Source of the DNA: an uncultured Actinomycetes bacterium
Lineage (GTDB): Bacteria > Actinomycetota > Actinomycetes > Mycobacteriales > Nakamurellaceae
DNA: 15,444 bases
Direction of reading: 5' to 3'
Assembly: GCA_937926105.1 (NCBI GenBank)
Contig: CALANS010000172.1
Coordinates: forward strand, 1-15,444
Every line of letters starts with the position of its first letter. Positions within the stretch are counted from its first letter, which is position 1. The notes beneath the pieces are model-generated. The model was not told the origin of the DNA, did not search any database, and was given only the letters and a program-made list of their open reading frames with translations. The position numbers were made by a program, and so were the translations under genes. This document shows positions 10,850 to 15,444 of the stretch, piece by piece.

Positions 10850-11611
10850 ATGTCCAACCTCGACCAGATCACCAGCTTCCTTCTCGGAAAAGGATTGACC
10901 CGGGAACAAGTCGCCGGAATCGCCGGAAACCTCAAAATAGAATCCGGCTACTCACCGACCGCGTACAACGCGAACGAGAATGCGATCGGCATCGCGCAAT
11001 GGCAGGGCGGGCGGCGCACCCGGCTCCAGGCCTACGCCGCGCAAACCGGCGGCAGCGAAACCTCCCTGACCACTCAGCTCGGCTTCCTGTGGCACGAGCT
11101 CACCGGATCCGAGGCCGGCGCCCTCGCACACCTCGCCACCACCACGACGCCCGGCGACGCCGCGGCCGCGTTCGATCAATACTACGAACGCTCTTCCGGC
11201 GCCGCCCGCAGCGCCCGCATCAGCGCGGCAAACACCATTTACCCCTCGATCGGGCCCTCCGCCGGCCAGCCCGGCTACACCTGGAACCCCGACACCGGAC
11301 TCGCCAACACCGGCGCAGCCGCATTCCGCGGCGCCGGCACCGCCTACACCACCGGCACAGACGGAGGCGTGCCCTGGGATCCGTCGCTGCCGCCAGGGTC
11401 ACCCGGCGGCCCGCCGATCACCGCCGAAAGCCCCTACGACCGAGGCACCGTCGCCGGCCAGATCTGGGACGCCGTCTCGGGACCGTGGGCGAACTTCGCG
11501 AAAACCGCGCTGTTTGTGGTCGGCGGGGTTGCCCTGGTCGTTGTTGGGCTCGCGATTGCGGCGAAGCCGGCTGTTTCGAAAGCGGTGCAAACCGCGGCGG
11601 AATTGAAATAG
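10850..11611 (+). CDS. Lysozyme-like muramidase/transglycosylase with C-terminal membrane anchor (253 aa)
   Basis: The N-terminal 130 residues match the phage 'tail lysozyme' type: ITSFLLGKGLTREQVAGIAG, then NLKIESGYSP with catalytic Glu31, then AIGIAQWQGGRR and LGFLWHEL. That family is known from tail-tip or fibre-linked enzymes that open peptidoglycan. Here a Pro/Gly/Thr-rich linker (135-205) leads instead to a membrane helix (about 217-237, KTALFVVGGVALVVVGLAIA) and a short Lys-containing tail. An enzyme fixed in the virion membrane would play the part of PRD1 P7, the entry transglycosylase. This start gives a complete domain; GAGGCTGACC upstream is a weak ribosome site. Confidence 0.87.
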   Translation: MSNLDQITSFLLGKGLTREQVAGIAGNLKIESGYSPTAYNANENAIGIAQWQGGRRTRLQAYAAQTGGSETSLTTQLGFLWHELTGSEAGALAHLATTTTPGDAAAAFDQYYERSSGAARSARISAANTIYPSIGPSAGQPGYTWNPDTGLANTGAAAFRGAGTAYTTGTDGGVPWDPSLPPGSPGGPPITAESPYDRGTVAGQIWDAVSGPWANFAKTALFVVGGVALVVVGLAIAAKPAVSKAVQTAAELK

Positions 11612-11619
11612 GAGAAATG

Positions 11620-11922
11620 ATGGCTAACGCCCTGAACATTCCGATCATGCATTCCGCGTCCGGCACCCTCTCGTATTCCGCCGGCGCCCTGGTCGGATAC
11701 TCCGTGCGCGAAACCGCCGGCGCCCCCGCCGTGTTCCGGCTCCGCGACGGCACCGACACCACCGACCCCCGCAACATCCTGCAAACCGTGTCCCTCGCGG
11801 CCCGGGAATCCGCACGGGAATCCTTCCAGCCCGCCGGCATCGGCTACGAGCTCGTCCTCTACGTCGAGGTCGTCTCCGGCCAGATCGAGGGCTCCGTCCA
11901 GGTCATCGCGGGGGCCCGGTAA
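11620..11922 (+). CDS. Small beta-rich protein, penton candidate (100 aa)
   Basis: Two ATGs are adjacent (11617, 11620); GGAG at 11611-11614 is better spaced for the second. The 100-residue product alternates hydrophobic and polar residues throughout (GTLSYSAGALVGYSVRE, then APAVFRLRDG, TVSLAARESARESF, ELVLYVEVVSGQIEGSVQVI), consistent with a single small beta sandwich. PRD1's penton protein P31 is of similar size, and the location between the entry enzyme and the spike genes fits a vertex protein. Similar short beta proteins also occur near the receptor-binding genes of tailed phages, so the penton call is tentative. Confidence 0.55.
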   Translation: MANALNIPIMHSASGTLSYSAGALVGYSVRETAGAPAVFRLRDGTDTTDPRNILQTVSLAARESARESFQPAGIGYELVLYVEVVSGQIEGSVQVIAGAR

Positions 11923-12593
11923 TGGGCAACTCCGGAGCACAAGTCGGCGGGATCCAGTCCGTCGCCCCCGCCGACACCACCATCGTCGTCACCGGCAGCC
12001 CTGCCGTCACCGTCAAGGCCAACGTCGGCACCGCCGCCGGCACCGTCGCCGCCGGCAATGACGCCCGGTTCGGCAAGATTGGCGGCGTCACCGTCACCGG
12101 CACACCCGCCAACGGGCAGATCCCCATCGCCACCGGCCCCACCGCCGCCGCATGGGGCAACGTCCCCGGCGGAACCGGCACCGGCGACGTCGTCGGCCCC
12201 GCCGGCGCGACCTCCGGCAACATCGCCCTCTTCGACGGCACCACCGGAAAACTCATCAAAGACGCGGGCGTGCCCCCCGCCGCCCCCTCCGCAGTCGCCG
12301 GCGCAGCCCTCGGCGCCGCCGCCGCCGGCACCTCCACCGCGTACGCACGCGCCGACCACGTCCACCCGAAACCCACCCCGGCCGACATCGGCGCACAACC
12401 CGCCGGCTCCTACGCCACCGCCACGCAAGGCGCCAAAGCCGACACGGCGCTGCAGCCCGCCGTCGGCATCGTCGTCGTCAACCACGGCACGAATGCCGCC
12501 ACGGCACGGCCCGCCGGCGTCGCTGTCGTCTACTGGATCGGCACCGTCGCGCCCACCAACGCCGTAGCTGGCGATCTCGGATACGGGTGGTGA
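11922..12593 (+). CDS. Fibre/spike stalk protein (223 aa)
   Basis: ATG 11922 overlaps the previous stop (TAATG). Low-complexity Gly/Ala/Thr/Pro sequence with modules typical of phage fibre shafts: AAGTVAAGNDARF, GTGDVVGPAGATSGNIALFD followed by GKLIKDAGV, and ADHVHPKPTPADIGA. Such modules form trimeric beta structures. The C-terminal domain (from about 175) ends with GTVAPTNAVAGDLGYGW. In a tailless virion this would be a vertex spike for host binding. No catalytic motif seen. Confidence 0.78.
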   Translation: MGNSGAQVGGIQSVAPADTTIVVTGSPAVTVKANVGTAAGTVAAGNDARFGKIGGVTVTGTPANGQIPIATGPTAAAWGNVPGGTGTGDVVGPAGATSGNIALFDGTTGKLIKDAGVPPAAPSAVAGAALGAAAAGTSTAYARADHVHPKPTPADIGAQPAGSYATATQGAKADTALQPAVGIVVVNHGTNAATARPAGVAVVYWIGTVAPTNAVAGDLGYGW

Positions 12594-12597
12594 CCCG

Positions 12598-13209
12598 ATG
12601 ACCGCCGGAACCCAATACGTCTACGACGGGGCCGCCTGGAAAGCCGCAAACACGCCGCCGCCCACGCCCGCGAACCAGGTCGTCACTTACACGAGCTCGC
12701 AGAATGTGACTCCACCGACGGGGGCCAGGTTCGGGTTTCTCGAAATGCTCGGAGGCGGCGCGGGCAGCGACGCCAATTACGGCGGCGACGCGGGGAACTT
12801 TTTTGCGCACCTCGTCGTCGTGTCATCTCTCACGTGGCCTCAAAGTCTCGCCGTGGGCGCGGGCGGGGGGGCAGGCGGAACCGCAGCATCTGGGACCGGC
12901 GGCACAACATCGCTCGGCAACTATCACGCCAACGGTGGTCGCAGGATCTCCACGTCGATGAATCTTTTCGACCGATCGCCGGGCTGGCAGTCGGAAGGTG
13001 GAAACGGCGGTAACCCGTCGAGTGGGACGCAGCTTTCCTCCGAGTACGGCGGTTCAGGCGGGAAAGGCCCAATCTCATCGGGCTCGGGTCCGGGATTTAC
13101 AAGCTCTGCAGCGATCGGCGCGCTTTCCGGATACGGAAATGGCGCTAATTCCTCCGCTGGCGGGTTAGTGGGCCAGGCCGGCGCCGCGCGCATCACCTGG
13201 ATCTTTTAA
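12598..13209 (+). CDS. Glycine-rich adhesin, receptor-binding candidate (203 aa)
   Basis: Starts MTAGTQYVYDGAAWKAA, a common fibre-tail opening, followed by a Pro hinge and a beta segment (FGFLEMLGGGAGSDANYGGD). The rest is glycine-rich (GAGGGAGGTAASGTGG and several similar runs) and closes with AARITWIF, like Gly-rich adhesin domains at phage fibre tips whose loops determine host range. Third-position G/C is clearly lower here than in its neighbours (for example codons AAT, ATT, TCT, CTT), suggesting separate ancestry or rapid exchange. It shares a 19-bp start junction with an early gene (1156-1174). Confidence 0.76.
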   Translation: MTAGTQYVYDGAAWKAANTPPPTPANQVVTYTSSQNVTPPTGARFGFLEMLGGGAGSDANYGGDAGNFFAHLVVVSSLTWPQSLAVGAGGGAGGTAASGTGGTTSLGNYHANGGRRISTSMNLFDRSPGWQSEGGNGGNPSSGTQLSSEYGGSGGKGPISSGSGPGFTSSAAIGALSGYGNGANSSAGGLVGQAGAARITWIF

Positions 13210-13220
13210 GGAGCTCCACC

Positions 13221-13409
13221 ATGCGAAAGCCGTTGATAGACAACACGAACACCGTCGTGAACATCATCGAAATCGAGCCCGACGCCGACTACACCCCGCC
13301 GGACGGGCTCACGATGCGCGACGAGGACCCCACCGCGATCATCGGCGGCAGCTTCGACCCCGCCACCGGCCTCTATGCGCCGCCCCCGGATCCGCCGGTG
13401 ACACCGTGA
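13221..13409 (+). CDS. Small fibre-associated protein (62 aa)
   Basis: AAGGAG (13209-13214) lies 6 nt before ATG 13221. The product is 62 residues, acidic and Pro-rich: NTNTVVNIIEIEPDADYTPP, then FDPATGLYAPPPDPP. This pattern (V-V-N-I-I-E, then Y-T-P-P-x-G, then F-D-x-x-x-G) recurs in short proteins next to fibre genes of many phages, where they are thought to cap or assist fibres. Role inferred from pattern and position. Confidence 0.72.
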   Translation: MRKPLIDNTNTVVNIIEIEPDADYTPPDGLTMRDEDPTAIIGGSFDPATGLYAPPPDPPVTP

Positions 13410-13636
13410 CCCTCGACCTCGTCACCATCGTCAACGTCGCCCTGGCCACCGTCACGTCCGGCGGGCTGTTCGCCGGCGCCCGCTGGGCCCGCCGCACCAC
13501 CCGCACCCTGGACCGGCTCTCGGACGTCATCACCCCCGCCGGCCAGCCATCCCTAGCCGCAACCGTCAACGGCCACGAAATCAGAATCTCCCTCAACTCC
13601 GCCGAAATCGCCCACCTGAAAGAAGCCCTAACATGA
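13406..13636 (+). CDS. Small membrane protein, lysis-module candidate (76 aa)
   Basis: GTG 13406 overlaps the previous stop by 4 bp. It has an N-terminal hydrophobic helix (VTIVNVALATVTSGGLFAGA), a basic patch (RWARRTTRTLDRL) and a helical C-terminus (EIRISLNSAEIAHLKEAL). Similar short proteins sit beside holins in actinophage lysis cassettes, so a lysis helper is possible. Function not shown by sequence. Confidence 0.7.
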   Translation: MTLDLVTIVNVALATVTSGGLFAGARWARRTTRTLDRLSDVITPAGQPSLAATVNGHEIRISLNSAEIAHLKEALT

Positions 13637-13824
13637 CCCCCGAAACCCGCACCCGCATCTACGTCATCGCGTTCGTCATCGTCGTCATGGCGCTGATCGC
13701 CGCCGTCCTGTTCAAGCTCACCGACCTCGCCGCGGCACAAACCATCGTCCTGTGGATCGCCGGCGTCTTCGGCCTGCCCCTCGGCGTCGCCGTCGCCAAC
13801 CGACCCACCAAGCCGCAACCATGA
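13633..13824 (+). CDS. Two-span membrane protein, holin candidate (63 aa)
   Basis: ATG 13633 overlaps the previous stop by 4 bp (ATGA). The 63 residues hold two membrane helices (about 8-26, RIYVIAFVIVVMALIAAVLF; about 36-54, QTIVLWIAGVFGLPLGVAV) with charged ends (MTPETRTR and NRPTKPQP). Two helices in so short a protein is the class II holin layout, and the element has a signal-less endolysin that needs a holin. It is the best holin candidate here, but sequence alone is not decisive. Confidence 0.68.
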   Translation: MTPETRTRIYVIAFVIVVMALIAAVLFKLTDLAAAQTIVLWIAGVFGLPLGVAVANRPTKPQP

Positions 13825-13967
13825 CCAAACAGCACGTCATCAACGACCCCACCCTCGAGGTCGCCATCGCCGCCGCCCTCTACACCGCCGCAATCTGGCT
13901 CGTCTGGGACGCCTACGAACGCCGCGGCCGGTTGCGCTCATTCTGGGCCGGCATCATCCTCCCCTAG
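13821..13967 (+). CDS. Tiny membrane protein (48 aa)
   Basis: ATG 13821 overlaps the holin candidate's stop (ATGA). The 48 residues contain one membrane helix (LEVAIAAALYTAAIWLVWDA) and a basic tail (YERRGRLRSFWAGIILP). Coupling to the upstream gene suggests a joint role, for example holin regulator or co-holin, by inference only. Confidence 0.66.
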   Translation: MTKQHVINDPTLEVAIAAALYTAAIWLVWDAYERRGRLRSFWAGIILP

Positions 13968-14000
13968 ACACACAAAGCACCCGAGTGTGACGATCAGGTC

Positions 14001-14342
14001 ATGAGCGGAGCAAAGAGCGGCGCGCAGGCGATCGCGTGGATCCTGATCATTCTGGGCGGCGCCGCGATCTGGTTCGGCGGCAAGATCCGCAACGAATACG
14101 GCGGCCTCGAGGACCTGACCTGGGCGGGCAGCATCGGCACGCTCGGAGCCGCGGCGTTCTTCCTCGGCGTCGCCGTCATGTGCGCGACACTGCTAGCGAC
14201 CTACATCGTGGACGAGATCTCCCAATCGATCAGCCGGCGAATCGACGTCGCCGCCGCGCCACCACTACCGCCGGAAATGCGGCTCAGCAACCAGCAGGGA
14301 TGGCAGCCACCGCCAGCAGGCCCGCCGCCGGCGCAGCGTTAG
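14001..14342 (+). CDS. Two-span membrane protein (113 aa)
   Basis: This gene stands apart from the coupled string, after a 33-bp gap, and its stop overlaps the integrase stop tail to tail. It has two membrane helices (about 9-26, AQAIAWILIILGGAAIWFGG; about 43-68, AGSIGTLGAAAFFLGVAVMC onward) and a Pro/Gln-rich cytoplasmic tail. The separate position next to the integrase could mark an accessory gene such as a superinfection-exclusion or host-altering membrane protein. No family recognised. Confidence 0.7.
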   Translation: MSGAKSGAQAIAWILIILGGAAIWFGGKIRNEYGGLEDLTWAGSIGTLGAAAFFLGVAVMCATLLATYIVDEISQSISRRIDVAAAPPLPPEMRLSNQQGWQPPPAGPPPAQR

Positions 14343-15139
14343 GCGGCGGCCGCCTGGACCATGGCGCGCAGCTGCGCGTCGTCCGGGGCGGCGTAGCGCT
14401 GGGTGGTGGCAACGGAGGCGTGACCGAGTAGCCGCTGCAGGTTGCGAATATCGAGCGTCCGCCGGTAGACGACGGTCGCGAAGCGATGACGGAGCATGTG
14501 CGTGGTCACGCCGCGGGGCAGCTCCCGCGAGATGAGCACGCCGACGTGGCCGGCCGACAGGTGAGAGCCGAACCCGTTCGGAAACACCCACCCGGCCGGC
14601 GCGGTGCGCAGCGCGGCCGCGGTCTCATCGTTCAGCGGCACGATCCGATCCTTCCCACCCTTGCCGTGCACCACGAGGGACCAGCCGCCAGGGGAGGGCA
14701 TCACGTCCTGCCGGGCGACGCGGGAGATCTCGCCGCGCCTGAGCCCGTGCCACGCCGCGAGCTGCACCATCAGCCGAACGCGCACCGCCCGCGCGTGCAG
14801 CGCAGCGCTGACGACCGCCTCGGGGGCCGGGCGCGGCACGCCGTCGATCGGTCGCAAGATCGGCAGGTGCGTCGTCGGATCATCCGCTCGGATGCCCTCG
14901 TCGACGAGCCACGCGAAGAACGAGCGCAGCGCCGCGACGTGTGAGCGACGCGTCTCGCGTGACCATTGCATCCTGGCCAGCCACCGCGCGATCGCCTTGG
15001 ACGTGACGACCGCCGGCCCGGCGTGGATCTCCGCCCCGAGACGGAGCAGCTGGTAGCGCCGAAGCCGAAGCGTGGCGCGTGACGCCCCGCCGGCCGCCAG
15101 ACACTCCAGCCATGCCCGAATCGCTTCACTCCACGCCAT
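14339..15139 (-). CDS. int: Tyrosine recombinase (integrase)
   Basis: Catalyses site-specific recombination between attP and the tRNA-Asn 3' end. 266 residues, short for a phage integrase. The core-binding SAM-like domain covers about 1-90 (RATLRLRRYQLLRLGAEIHA and RRSHVAALRSFFAWL). The catalytic domain shows the full set: Arg134 (HGLRRGE), Lys160 (HGKGGKDR), His214 and Arg217 (HMLRH), His240 (LGH) and nucleophile Tyr249 (QRYA). There is no extended arm-binding domain. ATG 15137-15139 has AGGAGG on the minus strand (15151-15156) 11 nt away. The C-terminus is Ala-rich and ends AAAA. The gene lies 200 bp from attR; in the excised circle it would follow the extended repressor ORF by 33 bp, in the same direction. 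Confidence 0.95.
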   Translation of the reverse strand: MAWSEAIRAWLECLAAGGASRATLRLRRYQLLRLGAEIHAGPAVVTSKAIARWLARMQWSRETRRSHVAALRSFFAWLVDEGIRADDPTTHLPILRPIDGVPRPAPEAVVSAALHARAVRVRLMVQLAAWHGLRRGEISRVARQDVMPSPGGWSLVVHGKGGKDRIVPLNDETAAALRTAPAGWVFPNGFGSHLSAGHVGVLISRELPRGVTTHMLRHRFATVVYRRTLDIRNLQRLLGHASVATTQRYAAPDDAQLRAMVQAAAA

Positions 15140-15337
15140 GACCGCGCTGACCTCCTGATCGACCGCCGGCGCTCAGGCGGACTTGGATTCCACCGCCCGG
15201 CCGGTATTAACCGGATCGGCAGCGCGCCGCGGTGCGAGAGGGATCACCGGCGCAACATGCGGGCCGGCCGGACGTGTTACTCTCGGCGCGCAGTGAGCCA
15301 TATTGTTTCGGAGTAGCGGGACCAGCGAAGACCGTAT
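15140..15337. other. Integrase leader and virus-side half of attP
   Basis: No stand-alone gene is supported here. On the minus strand it carries the 54-codon extension of the repressor (15176-15337, read only in the excised form), its stop (15173-15175) and the integrase ribosome site. CCGGT-ATTA-ACCGG (15201-15214) is a perfect 5-bp-arm palindrome that may bind integrase or excisionase. A weak TATA-like patch (about 15298-15303) might serve a provirus-state integrase promoter. Confidence 0.6.
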
Positions 15338-15374
15338 ATCGGACGGTTGTTGGTTCGAGTCCAACCGGGGGAGC
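15338..15374. repeat. attR core (37-bp direct repeat, copy 2)
   Basis: Perfect copy of 18-54. Only the 3' end of a tRNA is present: bases left of 15338 no longer match the tRNA, so no functional tRNA is encoded here. It marks the right border of the element; host DNA resumes after it. Confidence 0.95.
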
Positions 15375-15382
15375 GCGCCGGG

Positions 15383-15411
15383 AATCCCGCGAGGCTCGTT
15401 CTCGCGGGATT
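15383..15411 (+). terminator. Displaced host tRNA-Asn terminator
   Basis: A perfect 11-bp stem, AATCCCGCGAG (15383-15393) with CTCGCGGGATT (15401-15411), closes a 7-nt loop and begins 8 bp after attR. In uninterrupted host DNA it would lie just after the tRNA end, in the expected place of the tRNA terminator. Confidence 0.75.
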
Positions 15412-15444
15412 TCCCATATCAGGGCGTGCAGGTCGTCTGGCGCG

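Noticed and set aside
11859..12485. 208-aa minus-strand Gly-rich frame
   Set aside because: Antisense of the repetitive fibre-shaft gene; its Gly/Ala/Asp pattern simply mirrors the repeats.
15173..15364. 63-aa minus-strand ORF starting in attR (begins MDSNQQPSD)
   Set aside because: Its start codon lies in the tRNA-derived core and it has no ribosome site of its own. It is better explained as the 3' extension of the repressor frame in the excised circle.
1..15444. CRISPR array, insertion sequence or toxin-antitoxin pair
   Set aside because: No spaced repeats, transposase motifs or paired small toxin/antitoxin ORFs were seen; the repeats present are att cores, one duplication and short operators.
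1..15444. Tailed prophage or conjugative (AICE-type) element
   Set aside because: No terminase, portal, HK97 capsid or tape measure is visible, and the ATPase is small with no transfer-protein features such as N-terminal membrane helices or a gamma domain. Capsid-like, membrane-protein and lysis genes fit a tailless virus better.

Overview
This window carries what looks like a complete integrated virus (provirus) in a high-GC actinobacterium. Strong G/C bias at third codon positions, many GTG starts, tightly coupled ORFs (ATGA, GTGA and TGATG junctions) and a tRNA gene without an encoded CCA all fit that phylum; I cannot name a genus. The left edge is the 3' part of a tRNA-Asn gene (anticodon GTT). 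A perfect 37-bp copy of its 3' end recurs at 15338-15374. These are attL and attR, and they bound a 15,320-bp element (18-15337) that encodes a tyrosine recombinase next to attR. A hairpin just beyond attR (15383-15411) is probably the host tRNA gene's own terminator, pushed 15 kb away by the insertion.

The gene content is not that of a tailed phage. There is no terminase, portal, tape-measure or sheath gene. Instead there is a small P-loop ATPase of the FtsK/HerA (PRD1 P9-like) type, a 382-residue beta-rich protein of the size and position of a double-jelly-roll (DJR) major capsid protein, a run of tiny one-helix membrane proteins, a membrane-anchored LysM protein, a membrane-anchored lysozyme-like protein, a small beta-rich penton candidate and spike proteins. 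Element size (about 15 kb) and content both point to a tectivirus-like, tailless virus with an internal membrane. Unlike classical tectiviruses it has no protein-primed DNA polymerase. It carries a plasmid-like winged-helix replication protein and an integrase.

Layout: (1) 1-598, control region: XRE repressor leftward and MerR/BldC-like Cro or excisionase candidate rightward, with back-to-back leaderless promoters and three copies of one operator motif. (2) 595-3134, early operon of small coupled ORFs, many with Cys-rich zinc ribbons, broken by a perfect 254-bp duplication. (3) 3124-4473, putative replication initiator. (4) 4252-4991, divergent pair of a small HTH regulator and a zinc-ribbon protein. 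(5) 4750-6865, membrane-associated protein, M15 peptidase (endolysin) and packaging ATPase. (6) 6982-11922, virion core: membrane peptides, capsid protein, LysM and lysozyme proteins, penton candidate. (7) 11922-13409, spike and adhesin genes. (8) 13406-14342, small membrane proteins (holin candidates). (9) 14339-15139, integrase, leftward.

The most notable observation is that the attachment core lies inside the 3' end of the repressor ORF. In the provirus the repressor stops at a TAA supplied by the tRNA anticodon loop, giving 96 residues. In the excised circle the same frame runs through attP for 54 more codons and ends 33 bp before the integrase ATG. This is the architecture of the integration-dependent immunity switches described in mycobacteriophages such as BPs, here in a putative tailless DJR virus.
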